From the NCBI GenBank assembly GCA_035578175.1, contig JAQMRL010000011.1, positions 7,017,501-7,081,500 of the forward strand: a stretch of DNA of 64,000 bases, read 5' to 3'. Below the pieces are notes generated by a model. That model was not told the DNA's origin and ran no database searches. It saw nothing but the letters and a program-made list of their open reading frames with translations. Every line of letters starts with the position of its first letter. Position 1 is the stretch's first letter. This DNA comes from Catonia carolina (lineage: Eukaryota > Arthropoda > Insecta > Hemiptera > Achilidae). The position numbers and the translations under genes are program-made. Of this stretch, positions 54,257 to 64,000 are shown piece by piece.

Positions 54257-55299
54257 ATTTTAATTTCTGGGCAAATATTTTTCGTAATGATCGAATTCTG
54301 TTGTTACTCATTTGTGATATACAAAATCTGTTTTTCTACATTTTTTTTCGAATAACCCAGAGCATACTGTACTTTGTTATATTTTTAAATAAATGTACTA
54401 TAAGTAATTGAACTATTAAAACTGTTGGAATAAATAATTTATTTGTGTAGCCACATTTACCGCATTTTATCACTCACAAAATCAATCGTTTACAACCACA
54501 GTATAACTTTATGCTAAGGAAACAAGTTTATCAGAGAAAGGTATAGTCTATACTGCTTGTAGACAGTGGAAGGAAGATGTAGAATTCGGACACATAACGG
54601 ATCTTTAAATAGCCCCATATGATCATTTGCCTTTAGGAAGTGAATTAGAATGAGTTTGTTAATAGGAAATAACAAATTCCAATACCATCCGAAGAGTATG
54701 CTGTTCAAATAAAATTATTGTTTGTAAGGTTAAAAATAGAAAGCTGCCTCATCGTTTGTTAATGATAATTGCATATCTGTCTACAAGAAAAAACATCATA
54801 AACAGATTTTATTATTTCAGTTTAATTATAATTCATTTTATTTGCTAAATTAATAAATTATTTTGTCCTGAAGTCATAAATTTTTAAATAAGCTATTTAT
54901 TTTATTTCTTATTTTGTTGTTTCAGTAAAAATAACTCCGGAATTCAAATTTTAAGATAAGTTGCTTGAATTTAACCGCTTTTGATGGGTTATTTCTTATT
55001 AAAAAACAAATTTTTATCTGCTATGTTGAACTACATTTTAAAATATTACAATTTTTTGAGATTTATTTTTATTGTTTCGATGTATATTTTAAAAAATATT
55101 AATAAATTATGAAAAAAAGTTAACATTCATTACGTTTAATAACCACAGTTATTTATGTTTGTGTGAAATTAATTAATTATTTTTATTTCTCGTTTGTTCT
55201 AGGTAAGTGAAATTGAAATTTAAGAGAATTCCGTAACGCTTTTGTAAGTAATTTGAATGCATGCAGTATAAAATCTTGATTATTAGTGTAATTCGTCCA
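54257..55299. other. AT-rich intergenic, no gene seen
   Basis: No shared repeats or coding signal. Confidence 0.45.
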
Positions 55300-55425
55300 T
55301 TCAAACCCTCGTTAGCTCGTTCGACATGTACCATGTTAATCTGAAGTCCTGGATTCGATTTTCGGATGGGTGAAAATTTTATCATAGTTTCATTAATGAT
55401 TCCTAAATGGTTGACGCGACTGAAA
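55300..55425 (+). mobile_element. Possible SINE-D relative
   Basis: GTTAGCTCGTTCGACATGTACC then CTGAAGTCCTGGATTCGATTTTC resembles a tRNA-like head with a B box (GGATTCGATTTTC), followed by TGAAAATTTTATCATAG. Agreement with the other SINE-D bodies is limited. Confidence 0.35.
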
Positions 55426-55816
55426 AGGAACAAAAATACCTGTAGTTCGTTTGCATTTATGCTAAGTTTGTGATAGATCGTATATTTTAAATCAACAATT
55501 TTTACTTTTTTGGAAATCTCTAGTGGTCGTTAGTGACTAATTTTGTTCTGGAACATTTTTACGGTGTAGGCCTACTAAACAAAAAATATCTTTATTTCCA
55601 CGTATTTTATATCCGAAAAGTTATAAATTGTTCATGGCAATCAAGTGAGAAGTTATATTATTCCATAATTAACAAAAATGTTTTCGTTTGCTAACTTTGG
55701 CATTTCACCTGGAGGGATTAAAGGAAACCGTGGAAAAACCTGTTTCATAACAGTGAACAATAATAGTGAGCTGAAATATTCAATCATAAAAATTAAATAC
55801 TTGGAGTAAACATGGC
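55426..55816. other. AT-rich intergenic, no gene seen
   Basis: Unique sequence; nothing recognised. Confidence 0.4.
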
Positions 55817-55823
55817 ATAAATT

Positions 55824-56231
55824 GTTGTTTAGGTCATCAGCTGAAAGCTGGTTTGATCCTCTAGAAGCTTTACTAAGTAAAACGAGGAGTGAGGTGGTTT
55901 ACCACTGCCTTCCTCACTGAGTTGAAAAGTACGCTTATCAGCATTTTGGGCCCTCTGAAAAGCACATATTTTCCACTCAGCAAATAACACCTTTACTTCA
56001 TTCACCACAGGGTCTGGCTGTATAATGAAATTCATTACTTTCAGAGGAGGTAATTCTGATTAGTGTCTTACACCTCTACCTCTTCTGTTCTTAAATGATT
56101 CAGTCATTTAATTGGCTGACAAGTGATAAGAAACAGAAATATTTATTTCAGCCCTGCAACGAACAGATTGAGTGTAAAAAAAAATTGACACTCTGTCTGT
56201 CTGTTATGGGCAGAACCTGCCTGTTATGGGG
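55824..56231 (-). mobile_element. RET-C copy, full length
   Basis: Minus strand, 408 bp, with a 7-bp TSD ATAAATT (55817-55823 and 56232-56238). 5' end CCCCATAACAGGCAGG. A small duplication of that CCATAACAGRCAG start lies directly downstream of it. The family frame is open in its first two thirds (PDPVVNEVKVLFAEWKICAF, QRAQNADKRTFQLSEE, SSFYLVKLL), then shifts near its end. Confidence 0.75.
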
Positions 56232-56415
56232 ATAAATTTACATAGGTATTACAAATTTATGGGTGTAAGTTTACACCCATACTTTGTGCTTCTCTGTGAG
56301 TTAGAATTGGTTTTGTTATCTTCATTTTACATTGTAGTAATACTGTCTTTTACCTGAATTTTATAAAGTAGCCTAAGCATTGCATTCAGAATCGTAATTT
56401 TGTGATATTCTTTTA

Positions 56416-56887
56416 AGGCCTTTTGGCACGACGCTATTTTACTAGCTGCTAGTAAACTAGTACTAGCATCGTGGAAACGAACAACTAGCGTCTAGTTTAG
56501 TTAAAGCGCTAGTATTCACTTACGTGCTAGTGACTTTGAACATGTTTAATTTTGCTAGCGCTAGTTGGGGAGAAAAGGTCGCGTGATGGACTAGCGCTAG
56601 TTAACCTAGGAAAAAATGTTTGGAATAAAAGTTGTAAATTTTTTAAATTGTCTACAACTTTTACTATATACACTTTTGCGCTAAAATATAATGGTGAATA
56701 GTTCGGTGTGAACTTTGGAAACGTTGCTAATTGTAAGTAAGCAGTACTTTTTACAGTAATACACAACACAACTGACATATGTTTTCAGAGCACTGGTAAT
56801 ATTTAATTAGCTCCGTGGGAACACCGACGCGCTAGTAGGTCCTGCTAGTACTAGCAGCTAGTAAACTACAGTCGTGAGAATAGGCCT
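56416..56887. mobile_element. Long-TIR MITE with CTAGCGCTAG palindromes
   Basis: 472 bp. Left end AGGCCTTTTGGCACGACG...TTTACTAGCTGCTAG, right end its imperfect reverse complement over ~45 bp. A TTA TSD is at 56413-56415 and 56888-56890 (PIF/Harbinger style). The interior carries GCTAGCGCTAGTTGGGG, ACTAGCGCTAGTTAAC and related CTAG-rich palindromic motifs, plus a short HEL-derived segment at 56608-56690. No ORF of note. Confidence 0.65.
56608..56690 (-). mobile_element. HEL internal fragment inside the MITE
   Basis: AAAAAATGTTTGGAATAAAAG through GTCTACAACTTTTACTATATAC to TTTTGCGCTAAAAT matches the reversed HEL body. Neither HEL end is present, so it was not inserted here as a normal HEL element. 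Confidence 0.55.
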
Positions 56888-56968
56888 TTAGAGAACAGTT
56901 TGGAGTTTTACCACTTGCCCTCAACTTTAATATTTTATTAAGAGGTAAATAAATCCGCAACAGTAATT

Positions 56969-57010
56969 TAGTAGTAGTAGTAGTAGTTGCAGTTGCAGTA
57001 GAAGTAGTAG
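56969..57010. repeat. (GTA)n simple repeat
   Basis: AGTAGTAGTAGTAGTAG followed by TTGCAGTTGCAG and more AGTAGTAG units; an interrupted trinucleotide repeat. Confidence 0.8.
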
Positions 57011-57014
57011 TTGT

Positions 57015-57155
57015 AATAATGTCCTGCAAAACAGAAAGTTCCCGGGTTTGATTCATAGCCTACTTGTCGAAAATTAATAATTTCTATTCTAACCCATCGT
57101 TCCTTAACCTAAAGCAGTCACTAATGACCTAGCTGTTGATGTGACTAAAATACTG
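57015..57155 (+). mobile_element. SINE-D copy, 5'-truncated
   Basis: Starts in the B-box half of the head (CCCGGGTTTGATTC), then TTAACCTAAAGCAGTCAC, TAATGACCTAGCTGTTGATG and TGACTAAAATAC. The TIR transposon at 57156 begins in or just after its tail. Confidence 0.55.
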
Positions 57156-57721
57156 GGATACGTCGGTTTCCCCATGAGATGGGACATTTCATTTTGATAA
57201 GTTGGTAATAGTGTAATGTTGGGAGCATCACGTACAACATTCATTAGTTATCTATAACAGTGACTAGTGTGATGTACGTCTCCGTGTAGTTACTATTTTA
57301 TTCCTTTGTAACGGTACTTTTAGAATATTTACAACTGAACAACGAGTTTATATGCTTCAGTTGTGGTGGAAGCATCATAAAAATACTGCTAACGTACTGA
57401 AAGGATTTAGTAATAAGTATCCAGATGTGTCGTTACCGACTCGGCAACATTTACAAAAGTTAAATAAGAAATTTTAAAATATAGGAAGCGTATTAAATGC
57501 CCCGAAGTGTGGTCGTCCACGATCGATTTGCAATGACAACAATTTTAAGTTGCTGTATAAAGTGTATAGAGACTCGTGGTGGACATTTTTAACACCTGTT
57601 ATAACATTTTCAAGGTAATTTATAAGTTCAGTTCATATAATAAATTTGTTTTTTTGTCTATAGGTTTCTTCCATTAACCTTTCTTCTGATTTCCGTAAAT
57701 ATTGGGGAAACCGACGTATCC
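57156..57721 (+). mobile_element. DNA transposon with 19-bp TIRs, internally deleted
   Basis: 566 bp bounded by perfect inverted repeats GGATACGTCGGTTTCCCCA (57156-57174) and its reverse complement (57703-57721). An obvious TSD is not visible (ACTG left, ACTC right). It encodes the start of a helix-turn-helix protein (57340 onward) but no catalytic domain, so it is a deletion derivative. Superfamily unassigned. Confidence 0.7.
57340..57600 (+). pseudogene. Helix-turn-helix transposase N-terminal remnant (DUF4817-like)
   Basis: In frame: EQRVYMLQLWWKHHKN, YPDVSLPTRQHLQKLNKK, one stop, then NIGSVLNAPKCGRPRS. This is the HTH layout seen in DUF4817-type insect proteins: a first helix region, a YPxxPxPTRQxxxKLxxKF recognition helix, a TGSVxxxxRxGRPR linker with a GRPR minor-groove motif. 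The frame then continues VYRDSWWTFLTPVITF. One stop inside and no DDE/D catalytic region. Family assignment is from memory of the motif. Confidence 0.6.
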
Positions 57722-58738
57722 ACTCTGTAGACTTAAATATAAATAACGGTGGGTTTTTTCCAGATTATAGCTGGGAATCTTCATCACAGCTGAAGGTCCT
57801 GGGTTACAATAAAACGAAGTTCTCCCAATTTTGAAATCAGTAAAAATCGAACTTCATTACTTAAGAAGTCATTTTAGGTTTTATATGGTACAAAATTACC
57901 AAATCTTATCTGAGGGTATTATAAAGAAAATTACATTTTAAATTTTTTTCATTTAGAAATTTTAACGAGATCGTAAAACTTAACCATGTATTTTTTTTTT
58001 GCCAAAGAAAACGAGGCCAAGTTGAGGGAAGTGTTCTATTAAATACGGTGTGAAAACTTGTTTAAAAGTCTTTAAAAAATATAATTTGTAGCCCTACCAA
58101 ACTGGTATTTAAGACGTCATAAAAATATCGTAAATAAGTTAACTATTATTTTAGTATTCATGTTTCGTATTATTGTTAGCCTGTAATAAAGATTGAATAT
58201 ACGTTCGGAAATAAAACGATAATAATGGGTCGGCCTACTTGTGTCTCTATTGTGTCCGTCTTATATTTTCGTTTCCTGGTCGTTTTTCTGATCTTTTTTC
58301 GTTTAAGCTAATAAATTATGTAAGACATAAGAACGACAGATTGAATTATGATTTTTAAAACAACTGTAAATCTTTTAAGCAATATTTGTGTACTAATTAT
58401 TCTACGATTCTACCATACTATTAACCGTTTCGTATTCTTTATTAGTAAAAAAAAATTAACATCTGAAATTTCAGATTTATGTAACACACACGTTTTTGAG
58501 AGTTCGATTTTTTATTAAGAAATATTATTTAAGTTCATTTAGCTTTAATTGAAAACTTTTTTTTTCAAAGAAAGTAAAGAATAAATTTATTATGCCTAGA
58601 TTTGACGAGCAATTTTTGAAGTAAAATATGGATTGATAAACCATGATGGTAATGATGATGACTTAGAAACTGAATATAATTGAAGGAAATCCACATACCA
58701 GACGACAAAGAGTCTAAAACTTTGAAAATGTTGTATGG
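57722..58738. other. AT-rich intergenic, no gene seen
   Basis: A CAGCTGAAGGTCCTGGGTTAC block near 57791 resembles a SINE B box region but no body follows. The rest is unique AT-rich DNA. Confidence 0.4.
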
Positions 58739-59560
58739 TTATGTGTCGAGAGAGATCATTTGAATGATTTTAAATTTATTAAATAATCTTTTATAAAGCT
58801 GTCTTTCGACCTCTTTTACGTAGGGAATACGAAGGTCCGAATTGAGGTTTTCGTTTCTGGTGTACCAATGTGCTCCAGTGGCGAGTTTTACGTATTTAGA
58901 TTGAAATACCTGGATCCTATTTAAATTAGTTCGTGTATCAGCGTAAAATATCTGCATTCCATATTCGTTTCAGCCAAATACAAGTTAATTTTTTGCTTCA
59001 TTGGTAGACGATATCGAGATTTAACTTTAGATGGGAGCTCACTTGATTGCTAGCGTAAGGAATTCGAGTGGAGGAGGATTGTTTGTACGTTTTCCCTCCT
59101 CCTAAAACCTAGTAGTAGTAATAATGCCATAAGTATGCACTCTTCTAAAATACTCACAAACCATTTTGAATAACTACTGTAGTACTAGGCCATCTTGCAC
59201 TTCATCCCGCACTAGCAAACAAGTCAGCTTCCAACTATATAAATGGAATAAGCGTCTGCGGCGAGTATTTAGTTACAAACATCTGCTCTTGAGGTAATTA
59301 CCCCATGTGAGTCGCTTGTCTAACCACAACCCCAGGTACTTTACTGGAAGTTGGTTTATTGACTCCTATCAAGGTTACTAGCAGACAGTTGTCTTTACGA
59401 AGTGTTAAAGTAACTTCAACAGACTTCCAGGATTGACTTTAATCCTCAACTTCTTTAGCCATTTATCCAGTTTGTTCTGATATTGTTGATCCTTCCATGA
59501 GCATCTTCTGCTGTTTCACTTCTTGGAATTGCAGCTCTATCATTTGTATAAAAATGTTGC
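58739..59560 (-). pseudogene. Jockey-like LINE ORF2, palm to C terminus, dead
   Basis: Minus strand from 59560: FYTNDRAAIPRS stands where FADDTAI would be (catalytic Asp lost). Then follow NKLDKWLKKLRIKVNP, VKYLGLWLDKRLTWGNYL, a decayed middle, and finally an open frame (58957-58739) with QVFQSKYVKLATGAHWYTRN and ENLNSDLRIPYVKEVERQ. That is the Jockey order: ADD box, W..KWRIKVN, YLGL.LD..LTW, Q..Q.K.LR...GAPWYVRN. Stops and frameshifts throughout the middle. Confidence 0.7.
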
Positions 59561-59650
59561 AATAAGTTTGTTGTTTTTTTACAATGACATAGGCCCTATC
59601 ACTGGTAAAAATGGTAAAAACAATCGGACGACGCAAAATTTATTTGGTGG

Positions 59651-59793
59651 TATTTTTAATTTCTCTTGCCTATTTGAATATAGGCTATAGGAAAAACGTA
59701 TCGTTTTCATGTCGATTTTTTGAAATCGAGTTTTCACCGGATCTACACGTTTTCAGACCTCCTGAACCCAAAAAAACATGTTCTTAGCGATTG

Positions 59794-59838
<45 letters not shown>

Positions 59839-60639
59839 TGTGAACAAAATGTCTCAAGAACGGAACATCGTACAAACTTGAAACTTGAAACTTCAGTTAG
59901 ATACTACTACCGGATCCGACACGAAAATTTTCATCAAAATCTGTCAACCTGAAATAGTAGTTTATTCGTGTCATTTTTTACTTTTTTGCGATTTTCTCAA
60001 AAACCGCTCCTACAATTCTTTTTAAACTCGCCTGATTTACTAAATTTTTTATGCTCTACAAGATAGTGTAGGCGCCATGCCTGCTGAAATCCTTGGGGAG
60101 CCTGTTTCCTCGTAAAACAATTGTTTTTATAAGATTGCGACTTTATTACGCGTTTTAGCGCAAGAATGTGTATAATAAAAGTTTTTAGCGAATGTAAAAT
60201 TCTACAACTTTCATGTTAAACATTTTTTCGTATAACGCTTAGTTTAGCGGTAATTTGCGATTTTCTGTTTTTTTTCTCATGAAAATATGTAAAAAATTGA
60301 TATTTTTAGATTTCGGAATTTTACGACAAGAGTGTATATAATCAAATTTGATTATAAAATCAATTTTTTTTTTTTAAGTTAAAAAGATCTACAACTTTTA
60401 TTTAGAGCATTTTTCTCTACGGAGAGTTTAGCGTGAATGAGTGATTTTCCGTATTTTTAAGCCAAAGTGAAGTTGACTTTCATTTTGCGTCTTTCACTCA
60501 TGATTAAAATTAGGTTATGTTTATTGGGGTTAGTTTTTTGTTATTTATTATGTTTTTTTTACTAATGTTAGGTTATATTGTTAATTATTTTCATTGGCAA
60601 GAGAAAGTTGTGTGAGTGTTTCACACCAGATTTTTTTTT
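59651..60639 (+). mobile_element. HEL copy, full length
   Basis: TTTTTAATTTCTCTTGCC, altered 5' hairpin (an extra GGCTATAGG), TG tract 59798-59840, body with an oligo-T expansion near 60364. GGCAAGAGAAAG, perfect GTGTGAGTGTTTCACAC hairpin, CAGATTTTTTTTT. Confidence 0.8.
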
Positions 60640-61574
60640 TTAGTATATACCTCGATTCTAAATTTAGAAACCTTGCACAGTAGTATGATTTCCTGTTTTT
60701 ATAAATTGACAAGAATGGTGGACAAAATATACCCAGTAATTAATCATACTTAGGATTGGTAAGTAAACAAACTTTAGGAGTGCCAAACTTAGGCCTAAAA
60801 TATGTTGCAAATAAACCTTGTACTATCATTGCCAAGGTTAAATGTAGGAAACAATTTCTATTGTTTCTTTGTTCTCACCTGATTATGTTTGCCTGACAAT
60901 ACACAACTTAACATAAACTCAGACATTTTTAATAATTATATGAATTTTATGTAATAAAAAATAAGTAAAATGCAGCGTACAAAATATACAAAAGAATACA
61001 ATTACATTTTACTACATGTAAATTTATTGAAAACATTAGAAGTAATGTTTATTTATTTTTAATTAAATCCAGACATGCTAAGAGTTTATGTAATTTTAAC
61101 GTTTTATTTTATTACAATGTAAACATCTTTTAGATTTTGATGTAATGAACTTTGTAAAATAGCATTGGAAAACAGTTTCTGTTTATATCTTAACAAAACA
61201 AAATGCCAAGTTTGAAATGATAATCATTATTTTTATTGAATTAATCTTAAGTTCATAAATATCTCCAAATAATCATTTTTTATAATATAATAAGTACGAT
61301 ATTTTAAGTTTTTATTATACATTTTTTTTGGCTTCAACTTTATTTTTATTTACAACTGTACAATTTTTTAAAGCACAACTAGTAAATGAGATGGAATGAA
61401 TGAGGAATGGCGGGAATGTGAATCGATCCAGTGACCGATTTCGGCGTGAAAATTTACAATGAATGTGGTGCCAATATTTTGAATGATAATGATTTAAAAA
61501 CTATGATGGATGATTTTTTTTATGAAATGATTTTCTTTTTTGATTTTTTTATGAAATGAAACAGGCATGACAAG
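60640..61574. other. AT-rich intergenic, no gene seen
   Basis: Unique AT-rich sequence with no recognised element. Confidence 0.45.
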
Positions 61575-61591
61575 TTAAATTGAAATGCTTT

Positions 61592-61925
61592 TTATGGTGG
61601 TCGGAGAAGATCCCTATTCCACCTTCGTTTCAGTCGTCTGTTAACAGGGAGATCGTTAGTTGAAAGAGATTGTACATTTGGATTTATGTGGTCAATTGTC
61701 GTAGTGTGTAATGAGTTGTACGTTGCGTTGACAATGTCTCGAACCGTTGGTATTTTCAGGTCATTGTGAAGGGTAAGATTGGTTACGTAAAAAGGTGCGT
61801 TTTTATTGCTCTAAGTGCTTTTGACTAGTGTCTTTGAAGAATATTCAGTGTTGTATTGTGACAGGCTCCAAAAACTGGTCCACCATATAGCCAAATTGGC
61901 CGTTTGTACATTTAATTTATGCATA
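61592..61925 (-). pseudogene. Jockey-like LINE ORF2 C terminus
   Basis: Minus strand: a frameshifted first part (PVFGACHNTTLNILQ in one frame, NAPFYVTNLTLHNDLKIPTV in the next), then VNRRLKRRWNRDLLRPP and a stop at 61592. It keeps the natural C terminus of the family, including the RRLKRxWxxDL block. Confidence 0.7.
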
Positions 61926-61987
61926 AATACACCGTAGTTATAATTTTTTTTTAAATACTACTTTTGGGAAAGCTTCTGAAATTTTCT

Positions 61988-62510
61988 TTGTTAATTTCTC
62001 TTGCCCTAAATTGATATATTGGAAGGAAAGTATTGTTTTCCATGACGATTTTTGGAAATCAAGTTTCCACCGGTAATACACGTTTTCAGGCCCACTGAAC
62101 TCAAAAAACGTGTTTTTAGCGATTGGTGTGTATGTATGAACACATTTTCTCAAGAACAGAATGTCATACGAAGTTGAAACTTGAAATTTAGGTTAGGTAA
62201 CTCTAGGGTACCCGACACGAACATTTTCATTGAAATCGGTCAACCAGAAGTAGAAGTTTATTCGTGCAATTTTTCATATTTATTCGACTTTTTCAAAAAT
62301 CTCTCCTACAATCTTGGTAACATCACATTATTTACTTCATTTTTTATGCTTTACAAGACAGGTTGAGCGTCATATTTGATGAAATTCTTGGGCTGTGCTC
62401 TCGTGGTAAAAGATGTTTTTTTAAGATTGCTACCTTAATGTGCATTTTAGGTCTAAAGCGTATGTAATTTAAATTAAAAATTCTATAACTTTTATTTCCC
62501 ATCGATGCTT
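61988..62510 (+). mobile_element. HEL copy, 3'-truncated, without microsatellite expansion
   Basis: AATTTCTCTTGCC, then a degenerate hairpin, AGCGATTGGTGTGTATGTATG where other copies have a TG tract, and GTCAACCAGAAGTAGAAG. It ends around CTATAACTTTTATTTCC. 3' subterminal repeat and hairpin missing. Confidence 0.65.
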
Positions 62511-62668
62511 TTTTGTCTTTTATTTTTATTACGGTACGTACATTGAGCTAAACAATGTCCGTATACGAGTAATGGTATTTAAAAGACGTTAAGGGAGTTT
62601 ACTTTAAGGAGAACAGGTACCCAATGGTACATTCTCCGTTTATATAACTAAAGGTGTTAAACGTTATT

Positions 62669-63240
62669 CAGACCAAAAGATGTTTACTCCATTTTTGCTT
62701 CAGACGTCGCACAAATGGGAAATTCCTTAAAGCTTGATCACGGGTTAATTGGTTTGGATGGACATCTAGTCGTTCGTGAAATTTACTATAGAAGGACGTG
62801 GTTAGTTCCTTTACTGTCGGAATTTTGAAATCGTCGTGGAGAGTTTTATTTTTATTATTTTGTTATTCGAGGCGGCGAGAAAAACTCATGTTCACTCCCT
62901 CACGATGGGGGAAGTAGTGTTGGACACAATTGAGGCGTCCTCGTCCAGCCCCAAGGTGGCCGCAACCGCCTTATCAACCAAAAACCCGCCGCCTGGCCAC
63001 TTGATCCATCAGCAAATAACCCTCCACCTCTCTCGGAACTGTTTATATAATACTACAAGAGGGTCTTATTGCTTACATAAAAAGGAGCGCCAGAAGCAAG
63101 ACTTAAGAATTTTGTTTGGAAAACCTGGATCGACTTTAAGTTAACTTCTGCCGCCACTCCAAAGAGCTGGACGCTATAAGGCCAGATTGGTCTCAAATGC
63201 GATTTGTATATTCTGCTTAAAGTAAAACCAAATATTTTTC
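62669..63240 (-). pseudogene. Jockey-like LINE ORF2 C terminus, interrupted by LINE-E
   Basis: Minus strand: SHLRPIWPYSVQLFGVAAEV, LKSIQVFQTKFLSLASGAPF, YVSNKTL, then the LINE-E insertion. It resumes at HDDFKIPTVKELTTSFYSKF and RRLKQKWSKHLLV with a stop at 62669. Reading continues correctly across the insertion once one TSD copy is removed. Related to but distinct from the copy at 61592-61925. Confidence 0.75.
62851..63058 (-). mobile_element. LINE-E copy 3, 3' end only, nested
   Basis: A 208-bp 5'-truncated LINE-E 3' UTR, minus strand, ending CCGCCTCGAATAACAAAATA. It is flanked by a 12-bp TSD with two mismatches, GAGAGTTTTATT (62839-62850) and GAGGGTCTTATT (63059-63070). The target is the Jockey-like ORF2 copy at 62669-63240. 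Confidence 0.75.
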
Positions 63241-63815
63241 CTTAAATTGTTTTATCAATAAAATATTAACAAGTTCTGCTGCAAATTGTAATTAACAATA
63301 ATGAACTTACAAATTTATATTTATGAAAGTAAAAAGGTTGATAAAACTGGTGAAAGTTATTTTGTACTTTTTTGTATTTAATATTACTTTTCTTTACCTA
63401 CTTGATAGTGGGTCAGATATTATCTATCTAGCGTACTTAATATTTAGACTTTATCGCCGACCTGTCTAATGCTGTTTACTAATAACATAAAAAACAATTT
63501 AATGAAAAATTGCCTTATGCAAACTTTTATTTAAATAAAAACCACCTTTTAACATGTAATTTATTTATGATAAAATTATTGCAAATATTTTTTGCTGTAT
63601 TCTATTGCGATAAATTATTTTGAGAAAGCTTTATTGTATTACTGTATTTTCCAGTAATACTTGTTCGTAAAATAAATGATATTTTGATATTTCGTGAATA
63701 AATGTCATTTTGAGTAATGAATCTTTATTTCTCTGTAGTGGTTAGTATGACAGTCTACATGAAATCCAGTTTTTATTCTGTACCAGGTTTTTAAAAATTA
63801 AAGTTTGTAGTTTCT
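63241..63815. other. AT-rich intergenic, no gene seen
   Basis: No element or ORF recognised between the Jockey remnant and the last HEL copy. Confidence 0.45.
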
Positions 63816-63975
63816 TTTACTTTCTCTTGCCTATATGAATATATAGGAAGGAAAGTATTGTTTTCATGTCGATTTTTCAAAATCTAATTTTCACCGGATA
63901 TACACGTTTTCAAACCCCCTGAACCTAAAAAAACATGTTTTTAGCGATTGGTCTGCGTGCGTGTGTCTGTGTGTG
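63816..63975 (+). mobile_element. HEL 5' end, truncated at the microsatellite
   Basis: TTTTACTTTCTCTTGCC, perfect 5' hairpin, conserved 5' blocks, then a short GCGTGCGTGTGTCTG tract. After 63975 the sequence (GAAGTTTTTTGCTAGG) no longer follows HEL, so the copy ends at the repeat tract, as at 10302. Confidence 0.7.
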
Positions 63976-64000
63976 AAGTTTTTTGCTAGGTCCGCTTATG

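Noticed and set aside
1..64000. CRISPR arrays, bacterial operons, endogenous viral genes
   Set aside because: No evenly spaced short repeats with unique spacers and no run of bacterial-type genes. No viral capsid, polymerase or envelope sequence could be read.

Overview
This looks like a gene-poor stretch of a large, AT-rich arthropod genome, most likely an insect. The clues are Jockey-like and RTE-like non-LTR retrotransposon remnants, insect-style tRNA-derived SINEs, a hAT element, a piggyBac-type element, and a DINE-1-like rolling-circle family. A hemipteran is my guess at order level, from the general look of the repeats only. There are no bacterial operons, no rRNA, no CRISPR array and no tRNA gene I would trust outside SINE heads.

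The dominant component is one family, called HEL here. It has about a dozen copies of up to ~1 kb spread over the whole window: 4.7, 10.3, 13.8, 15.2, 18.1, 18.6, 24.1, 26.0, 28.6, 36.7, 39.1, 59.7, 62.0 and 63.8 kb. A full copy has a 5' CTTTCTCTTGCC motif, a 7-bp 5' hairpin, an internal (TG)n microsatellite, an inverted copy of the motif (GGCAAGAGAAAG) near the 3' end, and a terminal GTGTGA/TCACAC hairpin ending in CAGATTTTT. This is the architecture of non-autonomous Helentrons (DINE-1/HINE).

Around and inside these copies lie several other families. SINE-B, SINE-D and SINE-F have tRNA-like heads. SINE-G is ~230-245 bp with an A tail and 11-14 bp target-site duplications (TSDs). RET-C is a ~400-bp retroposon with an (AAC)n tail and 7-12 bp TSDs. 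LINE-E is a LINE with a GC-rich 3' UTR. Dead RTE-like and Jockey-like reverse transcriptase fragments sit at 1.2, 12, 16.5, 26.9, 34.7, 42.5-43.2, 48.3, 59, 61.7 and 63 kb. DNA elements are two hAT copies, a piggyBac-like element with TTAA sites, two long-TIR MITEs, a Tigger-like MITE, and an internally deleted transposon with 19-bp TIRs and a helix-turn-helix remnant. A GC-rich 662-bp segment at 50.2-50.9 kb reads as a solo LTR. It has a TATA box and a perfect histone-mRNA-type 3' stem-loop.

The only convincing host-gene candidate is at 32.6-33.5 kb. It consists of a 72-codon ORF with one membrane segment, followed by an 89-codon acidic, Cys-rich first exon that ends at a strong GTAAGT donor. 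The presumptive intron then carries the piggyBac-like element with a SINE inside it. The rest is AT-rich intergenic DNA in which I see no genes. Many insertions are nested, so their relative order can be read: HEL in SINE-B, hAT in RET-C, SINE-D in piggyBac, LINE-E in Jockey, an LTR-like unit in HEL, and poly(T) in the LTR. All calls come from reading the sequence without database searches; repeat boundaries are good to a few bases where TSDs are given and to tens of bases otherwise.
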